NCBI RefSeq assembly: GCF_019203185.1
Contig: NZ_CP078093.1
Location: 930,001-994,000 of the forward strand
Reading direction: 5' to 3'
From: Crassaminicella indica
GTDB taxonomy: Bacteria; Bacillota; Clostridia; Peptostreptococcales; Thermotaleaceae
Length of the DNA: 64,000 nt
The translations under genes and the position numbers were made by a program. Numbering within the stretch: position 1 is the first letter of the stretch; each line of letters begins with the position of its first letter. Shown here piece after piece: positions 36,433-44,489 of the stretch. Below the pieces are notes generated by a model. The model worked only from the letters and a program-made list of their open reading frames with translations, was not told where the DNA came from and searched no databases.

Positions 36433-36435
36433 ACA

Positions 36436-36470
36436 AACACCTCCTAGTTGTATTATAACTAGGAGGTGTT
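36436..36470 (-). promoter_or_regulatory. Hairpin sequestering the ykuS-like ribosome binding site
   Basis: A perfect 14-bp stem (36457-36470 with 36436-36449) with a seven-base loop. In the mRNA the 3' arm contains AGGAGGTG and ends three bases before ATG 36432. The 5' arm is its exact anti-Shine-Dalgarno complement. No T-run follows, so termination is less likely than translational control. Confidence 0.65.
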
Positions 36471-36494
36471 ATATTTATACTATTTATGTTAAAT

Positions 36495-37385
36495 TTATAT
36501 AAAATTATCCTGCGGTACAAGAACTTTCAAGCATTTTGGAACCATTTCAAAGCATATATTAAAGCTTTTTCCTATAATATCTCCATCTAAATTGATAGAT
36601 AACAGTTCTTGACTTTTTATTTTTATCTGCTTTCCTCTATAAATATCTACCTCATCATAGCCCACATGTTCACCTGAAAATATTTTAGGAAATACCATCA
36701 TAAGCTTTAACTTTGAAATTTTATCAACAACACAAACTTGAAAATCTCCATCTTTTATATCTGCCATTGGAGCAATTTTCATTCCACCACCATAATATTT
36801 TCCATTTGCAACTGCTACTAGAGTAATATTTTTATGGTCCTTTGTTCCATCAATATTCATATCTACTTTTTTATACTTATAAGAAAAGATTGTCTTCAGC
36901 AATCCTCCAATATAAGCCCACGAACCTGAAATATATTTCTTAATATCTTCTGTTCCCCTCACAATTTCTGCATCTAATCCAACACTTGCAACATTTACAA
37001 AATGGCGATCATTAACTTTTCCACAATCAATATGTACTGTTTTTCCATAAATAATAATTTCTAACGCTTTCTCTAAATCCTTTGGTATCCCTACAGTTTT
37101 AACAAAATCATTTCCTGTACCAGTTGGAACTACACCAAGAGAAGCATCTGATCCTATTATTCCATTAACAACTTCATAAATTGTTCCGTCTCCACCTACT
37201 GCTACAATTTTTTTATATCCTTGTATTACTGCATTTTTTGCTATTTCTTCCGCTTCATTTTTTCGAGTAGTTAATTTGATTTTATAAGGTATATGCAAAG
37301 AGTCCATATTTTTCTTGATTTTTTCTATAATAAAATCGCATTTACCTTTCCCTGCTACCGGGTTTACAATAAATAATATATCCAT
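36495..37385 (-). CDS. Diacylglycerol/lipid kinase, DagK/YegS-type
   Basis: A 296-residue lipid kinase. VNPVAGKG at the N-terminus, VGGDGTIYEVVNGI with the catalytic GGDGT motif, GVVPTGTGNDF, and the C-terminal beta domain. Phosphorylates diacylglycerol or related lipids with ATP. ATG 37385. Preceded by a DUF4446 gene ten bases away. Confidence 0.9.
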   Translation of the reverse strand: MDILFIVNPVAGKGKCDFIIEKIKKNMDSLHIPYKIKLTTRKNEAEEIAKNAVIQGYKKIVAVGGDGTIYEVVNGIIGSDASLGVVPTGTGNDFVKTVGIPKDLEKALEIIIYGKTVHIDCGKVNDRHFVNVASVGLDAEIVRGTEDIKKYISGSWAYIGGLLKTIFSYKYKKVDMNIDGTKDHKNITLVAVANGKYYGGGMKIAPMADIKDGDFQVCVVDKISKLKLMMVFPKIFSGEHVGYDEVDIYRGKQIKIKSQELLSINLDGDIIGKSFNICFEMVPKCLKVLVPQDNFI

Positions 37386-37395
37386 TTACATCCCT

Positions 37396-37923
37396 CTATA
37401 ATGCTATTTTTGTGTATTCATCTAAAGATTTATTTTTTGCTCTGTCTAGTGCTTGTATTTCTTCTGCTGAAAGAGTATGGGATGATTTTCCTTTCTTGAT
37501 AGGTTTTCCATAAATAACATTGTTGCTTCTACTATATATACTTGTAAGTATAAAACCATTATTTTGTTCATCTAACAATGCAATAGAAAAGCTTAAGCTT
37601 CCACCCACATCATCAAAAGCATTGTATTGTACCATTCCTACCTTTTGAATACTATAAAGAAGTTTTTCTTGTATTTTTTCTACAAGCGTATCCATTTTAT
37701 TCATTCTAATATCTAAGTTATCTATTTTTTTGTAATATTCATAAATAATATCTTCTATACTTTTCCCTTCAATATTATTTGATAAGGTTTCATATTTTTT
37801 CTTCAGCTTTGATATTTTGGCACTCTGTACACATATAATAATCAATAATAACATGCTAATAACTCCACTATAAAAAACAATTATTTCTAAATTCTCTCTG
37901 ATGATCTTCAATATATGCTCCAC
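37396..37923 (-). CDS. DUF4446 family membrane protein
   Basis: A 175-residue protein with one transmembrane segment (about 12-32), a coiled-coil region, and the DUF4446 core VGMVQYNAFDDVGGSLSFSI and NGFILTSIYSR. Function unknown; often near soj/spo0J in Clostridia, as here. GTG 37923 is chosen since AAAGGGGGG lies seven bases upstream. Confidence 0.85.
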   Translation of the reverse strand: MEHILKIIRENLEIIVFYSGVISMLLLIIICVQSAKISKLKKKYETLSNNIEGKSIEDIIYEYYKKIDNLDIRMNKMDTLVEKIQEKLLYSIQKVGMVQYNAFDDVGGSLSFSIALLDEQNNGFILTSIYSRSNNVIYGKPIKKGKSSHTLSAEEIQALDRAKNKSLDEYTKIAL

Positions 37924-37985
37924 TATTTTCCCCCCTTTACAAAACATCATCCCAATATATTATCTCATGGAAGTGAAAAAAAATA

Positions 37986-38022
37986 AATAGTATGTCAGAT
38001 TTTCACACATACTATTTTTTTC
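37986..38022. terminator. Intrinsic terminator after the class V aminotransferase gene
   Basis: AATAGTATGT/ACATACTATT ten-bp stem with T-rich flanks on both strands. Confidence 0.82.
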
Positions 38023-38037
38023 TATTTGCACTTAAAC

Positions 38038-39192
38038 CTATCTATTTTTTAATTCGTCACAAATTTTCTTTAAAGCTTCTACTGCTTTTTCTACATCTTC
38101 TTTTGTATTAAAATACCCCAAGCTAAACCTTACTGTACCTTGCTCAAATGTTCCCATAGTTTTATGAGCCATAGGTGCACAATGAAGTCCTGAACGAACA
38201 GCTATATGAAATACTTTATCTAATATATAGCTTATTTCCGATGAATCTTCATCTTCAATATTGATTGATATTACCGCTGCTTGTTTTTTTGCATCAAGTG
38301 GACCATATATACGTACATTATCAATTTTTTGTAGTTCTGAAATCATATATGCTGTTAATTCTTCTTCATGCTTGCGTATTTTTTCTATTCCTTCTTTTAA
38401 AATAAATTCAATTCCTGCTCCTAAACCTACAATTCCTGGTGTATTTGGTGTACCACTTTCATATCTATCTGGAATAATCTCTGGTTGAGTAAGAAGTTCC
38501 GATTTGCTTCCTGTTCCGCCTTCTTTCATTTGCTGAAGATCCAATCCTTCTCTTATATAGAGAAAACCTGTTCCTTGAGGTCCTAAAAGTCCTTTATGTC
38601 CTGGAGCTGCAAGTAAGTCTATATTCATCTTCTCCACATCTATATTATATACACCTGCTGTCTGAGCAGCATCTACTAAATATATTATATTATTTTTCTC
38701 TGCAATTTCACCTATTTCCTCTATTGGCATTAATGTTCCAGCTACATTAGATGCATGAGTCGTAGCAATCATTTTTGTATTCTCTTTTATTGCCTTTTCT
38801 ATATCTTGAGTATCAATCATCCCTTTTTTATCACATTGAATCACTGTGTATTCAATACCTAATTTTTCAAGAGTAACAATAGGTCTAATCATAGAATTAT
38901 GCTCCATGCTTGTTGTGATAATATGGTCTCCTTGTTTTAATATTCCCTTTAATGCCAAGTTTAATGAATCTGTAGCATTACATGTGAAAATAATCTGCAT
39001 AGGATTATCTATATTAAATAATTTACAGATCAGTTCCCTTGTTTTATAAATTGCTCTACCTGCTTCTAAAGCTAATTGATGTCCAGCCCTTCCTGGATTT
39101 GCCCCATATTCTCTCATACATTTATCCATAGCTACATATACCATTTCTGGCTTAGGATAAGTTGTTGCAGCATTATCTAAATATATCACCAT
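38038..39192 (-). CDS. Cysteine desulfurase-like class V aminotransferase
   Basis: A 384-residue PLP enzyme. YLDNAATTYPKP start, TTHASNVAG, the PLP-lysine motif APGHKGLLGPQGTGFL, and RSGLHCAP with the conserved active-site Cys near residue 330. It resembles the Firmicute cysteine desulfurase-like family that is distinct from IscS/NifS; it may provide sulfur (or selenium) from cysteine. A parS-like site lies just upstream. Confidence 0.88.
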   Translation of the reverse strand: MVIYLDNAATTYPKPEMVYVAMDKCMREYGANPGRAGHQLALEAGRAIYKTRELICKLFNIDNPMQIIFTCNATDSLNLALKGILKQGDHIITTSMEHNSMIRPIVTLEKLGIEYTVIQCDKKGMIDTQDIEKAIKENTKMIATTHASNVAGTLMPIEEIGEIAEKNNIIYLVDAAQTAGVYNIDVEKMNIDLLAAPGHKGLLGPQGTGFLYIREGLDLQQMKEGGTGSKSELLTQPEIIPDRYESGTPNTPGIVGLGAGIEFILKEGIEKIRKHEEELTAYMISELQKIDNVRIYGPLDAKKQAAVISINIEDEDSSEISYILDKVFHIAVRSGLHCAPMAHKTMGTFEQGTVRFSLGYFNTKEDVEKAVEALKKICDELKNR

Positions 39193-39235
39193 TAAACACC
39201 CCCACTTTTATCTCTTTATCATTATATGCACTACA

Positions 39236-39251
39236 TGTTTCACATGAAACA
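39236..39251. promoter_or_regulatory. parS-like centromere site 1
   Basis: TGTTTCACATGAAACA matches the Firmicute parS consensus (TGTTTCACGTGAAACA) with one central change. Spo0J binding site, 2.2 kb from parB. Confidence 0.75.
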
Positions 39252-39252
39252 C

Positions 39253-39567
39253 TTATATAGACTGTGCAATAATGATAATATTTGCTACATCAAATATTTC
39301 CTTTAGCAAACCAAAATACTCTCTAATAATAATTGCTCTATGATTCTCTTTAGGTGTAATAATCATCATATCCTTTTCATGCTTTTTTATTTTTATTAAA
39401 CGATTAAAATACTTTTGAAAATCTTTGTCTCCTATTTTATCTTTTAATTTTTTGAATTCTTCTTCTATATTTGTTCCTTTCACTCGTTCTTCCATAGGGG
39501 TAAAATCTTCCATATATACTTCCTTTGGAATATCTAGTATAGATTTTATATATTGTTCTTCGTTCAT
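39253..39567 (-). CDS. Small protein resembling DnaA domain I
   Basis: 104 residues. Residues 35-103 align without gaps to the first ~70 residues of the DnaA in this window: a helix, an aromatic pair (DFQKYF versus SYNTWL), a strand pair (MMIITPKEN versus IILAVANDF), then a helix with a shared Tyr (REYF versus EARY). Domains II-IV are absent. DnaA domain I binds DnaA itself and regulators. Whether this protein does so is inference. GGAGA precedes the ATG; a parS-like site follows the gene. Confidence 0.6.
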   Translation of the reverse strand: MNEEQYIKSILDIPKEVYMEDFTPMEERVKGTNIEEEFKKLKDKIGDKDFQKYFNRLIKIKKHEKDMMIITPKENHRAIIIREYFGLLKEIFDVANIIIIAQSI

Positions 39568-39664
39568 TTTTCTCCGTTACTAAATACCTATAAAAACTTA
39601 TAAATAAGTTGATGGTTTATAAGTTTTACGCTTTGTTCCTCATTCATCGAACCTGATTTCATAA

Positions 39665-40264
39665 CTAAAAGTTATTACTCTCATTTTTATAGCTCTCCAA
39701 AGGCTTAAATTCCTGTGTAACGACACAGTACACATCAGTAGTATCTTTTAAAGTAATGAAGCTACTGATTTAACTTCATACCATTTATATTTATATTCAA
39801 GTCGCCTTCTTATAGGTAAACAGCATCAACATAAAAAAAGAAATATGTAAAGATAAGTGAATGACTTCGATAACTTTTGTAAAAAAACTTACTGAAATTA
39901 CATGAAAAATACGTTAAGAACCTTCATTGTTTGAACGAAGTGAGTTTTGAAGGTTTAGTATTTTTCATGGAATGAAGTTTTGTTTTTTCAAAAGTTATCT
40001 GGAATGAACTGTTCTTTATATTTCATTTTAAAGTTGTTTACCTATAGCTCGTTCTTGTATAGCTTTTGATAGTTTTCTATTTTTAAGCATACCACTTACA
40101 TTCAAATCCTCAATAACAATATACTCTAGCTTGATTTTTACCAAAGATGTTGTTATTTTATGAATATAATTATCTCTTAACCTTTAATTTTTCTATATAA
40201 CTTTCTCAACTTATTTTCAGTTTTTATTATATTTTAGTTTTATGGTATTTGTAACGGTCTTCAC
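39665..40264 (-). pseudogene. IS607-type tnpB relic, split by an inverted-repeat element
   Basis: On the minus strand fragments of TnpB are readable in order: VKTVTNTIKLK, a large deletion, then RDNYIHKITTSLVK, IVIEDLNVSGMLKNRKLSKAIQE, then the element copy at 39811-40046, then RRRLEYKYKWYEVKS, another deletion, and the C-terminus TQEFKPLESYKNE. It has frameshifts and stops. The element insertion separates two stretches that are contiguous in intact TnpB. Confidence 0.75.
39811..40046 (+). repeat. Inverted-repeat element, copy 3 (longest, 236 bp)
   Basis: Bounded by TATAGGTAAACA and TGTTTACCTATA. The two arms are long imperfect inverted copies of each other (both contain GATAACTTTTG and CATGAAAAATAC-like segments), so the element could fold into one large hairpin. 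Copy 2 looks like a version with the right arm partly deleted. Inserted in a dead tnpB; no gene inside. Confidence 0.88.
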
Positions 40265-40298
40265 CTCCTTCTATTTTTGTTTTAAATTAAATCTTCAA

Positions 40299-40445
40299 CT
40301 AATTATTGTTCATCTGTTCTTTTGCATAATATCTATATCCATTGGTTGACTTATAATGTGATTTCAATTTACCGTTTTTATCCCAATTTCTTAATGTTTG
40401 TTCTGATTTTCCTACTAATTTTGAGTATAATACTTCTTCAATCAA
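40299..40445 (-). pseudogene. IS607-type serine recombinase relic (MerR-like HTH part)
   Basis: A 48-codon open stretch, from TTG 40445: VLYSKLVGKSEQTLRNWDK then STNGYRYYAKEQ, the N-terminal MerR-like DNA-binding part of IS607 TnpA. The whole catalytic resolvase domain is missing. Directly upstream of the tnpB relic, so this was an IS607 element. Confidence 0.75.
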
Positions 40446-40479
40446 ATCACTCCTTGAAAAAAGGATGAACTATTGCTTG

Positions 40480-41253
40480 TTATAAGTCATACTTACTTTT
40501 TACTAAAAAATAAATGCGAAAAATCAAAGAAGCAATAATCACTCCAATCAATCCTCCATTGATTAAAGTAACAATATAGCTTCCAATATATCGCAAATTG
40601 AACCCACCTAATATCCAAAATATTCTATATGAACTGCTCACTACTGTTATAAACAAAATACATGCATAATAAAATAATTTTGTTTTTGTTGATGTATGAT
40701 AATTTTTCCCTTTGTATTGATTTCGATTCCTATAAAGATATAAAAATATAATCATAAATCCTATTAAAGTACTGCCATGCTGAAAAAACTTATACATAGG
40801 TATTTGATTATTTATAAAATAAATATATTTTCTCAACAAAGGAATCCTATTTACAAACATTCCACCATCATGCGTAAAGCCATCCCACAATACATGAGAA
40901 AACATACCAATAATCGCTGAATACACAAAAACAAAAAATCCTTTTACAGATTTTATAGACCATGAATTAACAGCTATATGATAAAACCAACCATCTATAG
41001 GTTTGGGTAAATTAAAAATAAAAGGTTTTTTTACAATATAATGAAATATATAAGCAATAATAAAGCATAAAGGAAGATTAAAATAAAAAAATCCACCTAT
41101 AGTATGTCCAATAGTTCCCATTGGTTTAAATCTTAAAAAATACTCAAAGTCAGGGGCCATGCTACCAAGAACTAAAGCAGTAAAATCAAAGTATTTTCCA
41201 AGCTTATTTTTTATAGGAATAACGATTGCTGGGTGTGAAAATGTAAAGGGCAT
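40480..41253 (-). CDS. DUF4184 family membrane protein
   Basis: A 257-residue protein with about six transmembrane segments. MPFTFSHPAIVIPI and SMAPDFEYF near the start are the DUF4184 signature, with conserved His/Asp residues like those of metal-dependent membrane hydrolases (HVLWDGFTHDGG). Function unknown. Confidence 0.82.
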   Translation of the reverse strand: MPFTFSHPAIVIPIKNKLGKYFDFTALVLGSMAPDFEYFLRFKPMGTIGHTIGGFFYFNLPLCFIIAYIFHYIVKKPFIFNLPKPIDGWFYHIAVNSWSIKSVKGFFVFVYSAIIGMFSHVLWDGFTHDGGMFVNRIPLLRKYIYFINNQIPMYKFFQHGSTLIGFMIIFLYLYRNRNQYKGKNYHTSTKTKLFYYACILFITVVSSSYRIFWILGGFNLRYIGSYIVTLINGGLIGVIIASLIFRIYFLVKSKYDL

Positions 41254-41284
41254 AAAATCGTATCCTTTCGTTAATTATTTATGT

Positions 41285-41390
41285 CAACTAATACCAAGAC
41301 ATTAAGTAGTGGCTTGTTCCTAACCAAGTAGTACCGTGGAAGGGACTGGTACCTATCGGCAAGTAACAATTCCTCCAACTTTAACAATTA
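41285..41390. other. GC-richer intergenic segment of unknown nature
   Basis: Between parB and the DUF4184 gene lies a stretch with higher GC than its surroundings and repeated short complements (GTACC/GGTAC, CTTG/CAAG). It encodes no protein that I can see. It could be a structured RNA or the remnant end of a mobile element. Confidence 0.3.
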
Positions 41391-41392
41391 AA

Positions 41393-41408
41393 AGTTTCAC
41401 GTGAAACA
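41393..41408. promoter_or_regulatory. parS-like centromere site 2
   Basis: AGTTTCACGTGAAACA, one change from the parS consensus and with a perfect central palindrome. Immediately downstream of parB. Confidence 0.85.
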
Positions 41409-42278
41409 TTAACTTCCTTGAAGCAATTCTACTAATCTTTCTAATTCCTCATCACTATAGTACTCTATTTCTATTTTACCTTTTTTCTTGCCTTTTATAA
41501 TGTTTACCTTTGTTCCTAATCTAGTTTGTAATGTATCTTCTATAAACATTAAAGTAGTGTCCTTTGTTTTTTGCTTTTTTTTCTTTTCCCCTTTATCGTT
41601 TATAAGCTTTGTAACTAAGCTTTCTGTTTCTCTAACAGATAAATTATTTGCAATAATTTTTTCACCTATTTGTTTTTGCAGATTACTATCTTCAATTCTC
41701 AATAAAGCTCTAGCATGACCACTTGATAGCAAATTATTCATCAACATCTTTCTTACTTCTTCAGAAAGCTTAAGAAGCCTTATCATATTGGCAATATAAG
41801 GTCTACTTTTCCCAATACTAGATGATATTTCCTCTTGAGTTAATTGGTAATCTTCTATTAACATCTTATATGCTAAAGCTTCTTCAATAGGATTCAAATC
41901 TTCTCTTTGTAAATTTTCAATAAGTGCAATTTCCATACGTTCCTTTTCATTCAACTCTTTTATAATACATGGTATTTCTTTAAGTCCTGCTTGTCTACAA
42001 GCTTTCCATCTTCTTTCACCTGCTACAATTTCATATCCCTCTTTAATAGTCCTTACTACAATAGGCTGAATTACACCGTAATTTTTAATAGATTTAGCTA
42101 GAGCATCAAGCTTTTCTTGATCAAAGCTTTTTCTTGGTTGATTTCTATTTGGATTAATTTCATGAATATTAATATTTTGTATATCACCTTTAATTTCTCT
42201 ATTTTTTTCTATATCAGTATTTCGTTCAGGAATAAGAGCACTAAGTCCTTTACCTAAACCACTTCTTTTTTTTACCAA
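41409..42278 (-). CDS. parB: Chromosome partitioning protein ParB/Spo0J
   Basis: A 289-residue CTP-dependent clamp that loads at parS. The N-terminal basic RSGLGKGLSALIP peptide stimulates Soj; then NQPRKSF, the CTPase motif GERRWKA, ENLQREDLNPIEEA and the HTH, and a C-terminal dimer domain. TTG start directly follows the soj stop, so translation is coupled. parS-like sites flank the gene region. Confidence 0.96.
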   Translation of the reverse strand: MVKKRSGLGKGLSALIPERNTDIEKNREIKGDIQNINIHEINPNRNQPRKSFDQEKLDALAKSIKNYGVIQPIVVRTIKEGYEIVAGERRWKACRQAGLKEIPCIIKELNEKERMEIALIENLQREDLNPIEEALAYKMLIEDYQLTQEEISSSIGKSRPYIANMIRLLKLSEEVRKMLMNNLLSSGHARALLRIEDSNLQKQIGEKIIANNLSVRETESLVTKLINDKGEKKKKQKTKDTTLMFIEDTLQTRLGTKVNIIKGKKKGKIEIEYYSDEELERLVELLQGS

Positions 42279-43064
42279 TTATATCACTTCCTCGTCAAGA
42301 TCTTCTTCTAGATATAAAAATTCTTCTGCAAATTCAGAATATGCTTCTGCTCCTTTAGATTTTGGGTCATATTCAATAATAGATAATCCATAACTAGGAG
42401 CTTCTGCTAAACGAACATTTCTAGGAATTAAAGTAGTATATACTTTTCCTCTAAAATATTTTTTCACCTCATCAACTACTTGTATAGAAAGATTTGTTCT
42501 TCCATCAAACATACTAAGTATTACCCCTTGAACCTCTAATTTAGAATTTAAGCTTTCTCGTACAAGCTCAATAGTATTCATTAATTGACTTACTCCTTCT
42601 AACGCATAGTACTCACATTGAATAGGAATAAGCACACTATCTACAGCAGTTAATGCATTAATTGTTAATAGTCCTAATGATGGTGGGCAATCTATAAAAA
42701 TATAATCATATTGATTCTTTACTTGATCTATTGCTTTTTTTAATCTTTTTTCTCTATCTCCCATTCCTGTCATTTCAATTTCAGCACCTGCTAGTTGTAC
42801 ACTTGAAGGAATAATAGACAGATTTTCTCGATGTTTTTTAATAATACATTCATTAACTTCTATATTATTTATCAGAAGATCATATGTTGTATAATCTGCA
42901 TGATCTTTGTCTATTCCAAAACCACTAGTGGTATTTCCCTGAGGGTCAATATCAACAACCAATATTTTCTTTCCTTTTGCCGCTAAACAAGCACTCAAAT
43001 TTACATTGGTAGTAGTCTTTCCTACTCCACCCTTTTGATTAAAAATTGCAATTACCTTTCCCAC
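42279..43064 (-). CDS. soj: Chromosome partitioning ATPase ParA/Soj
   Basis: A 261-residue deviant Walker ATPase. FNQKGGVGKTTTNVNL is the ParA Walker A with signature Lys; DIDPQGN and FIDCPPSLGLL complete the site. With ParB it segregates origins and regulates DnaA. GTG 43064 is chosen (GAGGTG six bases upstream) over GTG 43073. Confidence 0.96.
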   Translation of the reverse strand: MGKVIAIFNQKGGVGKTTTNVNLSACLAAKGKKILVVDIDPQGNTTSGFGIDKDHADYTTYDLLINNIEVNECIIKKHRENLSIIPSSVQLAGAEIEMTGMGDREKRLKKAIDQVKNQYDYIFIDCPPSLGLLTINALTAVDSVLIPIQCEYYALEGVSQLMNTIELVRESLNSKLEVQGVILSMFDGRTNLSIQVVDEVKKYFRGKVYTTLIPRNVRLAEAPSYGLSIIEYDPKSKGAEAYSEFAEEFLYLEEDLDEEVI

Positions 43065-43265
43065 CTGAATCACCTCACGAATTCATAATAATACTTATAA
43101 ATTTCGTTACTGTTTTTAGAATTCCTTCTCTAAATTCTTATATTTTGACACTCCACACACATGAATGCACGTACTACTCCATCTAAAATTATAGTAAGTA
43201 TAAATAAAGGTATCTGTGAATATAATTTAACATCACGGGTTTGTCTTATAGGAGGTTAAAATTTA

Positions 43266-43535
43266 ATGCTAAGAATTATTATCACTTCCTTTTGGATTGT
43301 ATTCATTGCAGAATTAGGAGATAAAACACAACTTCAAACTATGATGTTAGCCACCCAATCAAAATCCATATTAGGTGTTTTTATTGGTGCATCCTGTGCT
43401 TTAGTACTAAGCTGTCTATTAGGTGTATTTGCTGGTTCTTATATTACCAAGTTTATACCAGCTAATTATTTACAAATAGCTGCTGGTTTTATTTTTATTG
43501 TTTTTGGCATATTGACTATGTTTGGTAAAATATGA
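43266..43535 (+). CDS. TMEM165/GDT1 family cation transporter (half-size)
   Basis: An 89-residue protein with three transmembrane segments and one copy of the E-L-G-D-K-T motif (ELGDKTQLQ, residues 17-25), the metal-binding signature of Gdt1/MneA manganese or calcium exporters. Single-repeat forms work as dimers. GGAGGT lies upstream. Faces soj and noc. Confidence 0.85.
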   Translation: MLRIIITSFWIVFIAELGDKTQLQTMMLATQSKSILGVFIGASCALVLSCLLGVFAGSYITKFIPANYLQIAAGFIFIVFGILTMFGKI

Positions 43536-43570
43536 AAAAGTCGTAGGACATTTGCCCTGCGACTTTTATT
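43536..43570. terminator. Bidirectional terminator between the GDT1-like gene and noc
   Basis: AAAAGTCG/CGACTTTT outer stem with an inner GGAC/CCTG-like extension, flanked by T on both strands. Confidence 0.8.
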
Positions 43571-44369
43571 ACTGATTTTTAGGAATTTTTACAACAACTT
43601 CTATATATTCTCCTTTATCTGATTGCTTATATTCAGCCTTTAACCCGGTTTCTTTAATAGCATTATATGCATTCTTTAATGTATTTAAATAAATTTTAAA
43701 ATTAAAAGCACTTTTAATTCGTTTTTTTGTGCCTTCTTCATCACCCTTAGTAACTTCATCTAATATCTCATTAATTCTTTTTTCTGTCTTCTTTACATTC
43801 AAATCTTTATCAATAATCTCTTTTAAGACCATTAACTGCAACTTTTCATCATGTAATTTCAATAAAGCTCTTCCGTGTCTTTCAGTTAATCCGTTCTCTA
43901 TTAATAATTCCTTTACTTTACTAGGTAATTTTAAAATTCTTAATTTGTTTGCAATAGTTGATTGATTTTTTCCAACCTTTTGTGCAATTTCCTGCTGAGT
44001 AAAATTATGATCCTCCATTAAATGAAGATAACCTTCTGCTTCCTCTATAAAATTCAAATCTTCTCTTTGTAAATTTTCAATCAGTGCAAGAACAGCCGAA
44101 TCCTGATCTGTCATTTCCGTTACAATTGCAGGTATATTTTTAAGCTCAGCAAGCTTTGCAGCCCTTAATCTTCTTTCTCCGGCTACAAGTTCATAACGAT
44201 TTTCTCCAATTTTTCTAACACTTATAGGCTGTAATACCCCATATACTTTTATGGATTCACTTAATTCTTCTAAATTCCCTTTTTTAAAAACCTTTCTAGG
44301 TTGATATGGATTTGGCAAAATAGAATCAACAGGAATTTGTAGAATTTCTGTGCCTATGTCTTTTATCAT
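43569..44369 (-). CDS. noc: Nucleoid occlusion protein Noc (ParB family)
   Basis: A 266-residue ParB paralogue. It starts MIKDIGTEILQIPVDSILPNPYQPRK, has GERRLRAAKLAE and ENLQREDLNFIEEAE, and sits between soj-parB and rsmG, the usual place of noc. It binds its own sites and keeps Z-rings off the nucleoid. ATG 44369 preferred. I found no Noc-type TTCCCGGGAA sites in the window. Confidence 0.88.
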   Translation of the reverse strand: MIKDIGTEILQIPVDSILPNPYQPRKVFKKGNLEELSESIKVYGVLQPISVRKIGENRYELVAGERRLRAAKLAELKNIPAIVTEMTDQDSAVLALIENLQREDLNFIEEAEGYLHLMEDHNFTQQEIAQKVGKNQSTIANKLRILKLPSKVKELLIENGLTERHGRALLKLHDEKLQLMVLKEIIDKDLNVKKTEKRINEILDEVTKGDEEGTKKRIKSAFNFKIYLNTLKNAYNAIKETGLKAEYKQSDKGEYIEVVVKIPKNQ

Positions 44370-44489
44370 GATCACTCTTCCCCTTATACTTATAACTATT
44401 CTAAGTAATTATTCGTCAAAGAATTTAAACTTCCTTCATTTTTGCAAAATTTTCTAAGAATTTTGTTCTACAAAATATTTATCCTTTCC

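Noticed and set aside
40480-41253. DUF4184 gene as cargo of the IS607 element
   Set aside because: It is complete, lies upstream of the recombinase relic and shows no shared end; linkage to the element is not supported.
41254-41408. Possible T-box or riboswitch because of a TACCGTGG-like string
   Set aside because: No specifier stem, no complete antiterminator and no suitable downstream gene; kept only as an unexplained segment.
43080-43265. Possible yybP-ykoY manganese riboswitch before the GDT1-like gene
   Set aside because: The conserved loop sequences of that riboswitch are not present in the leader.
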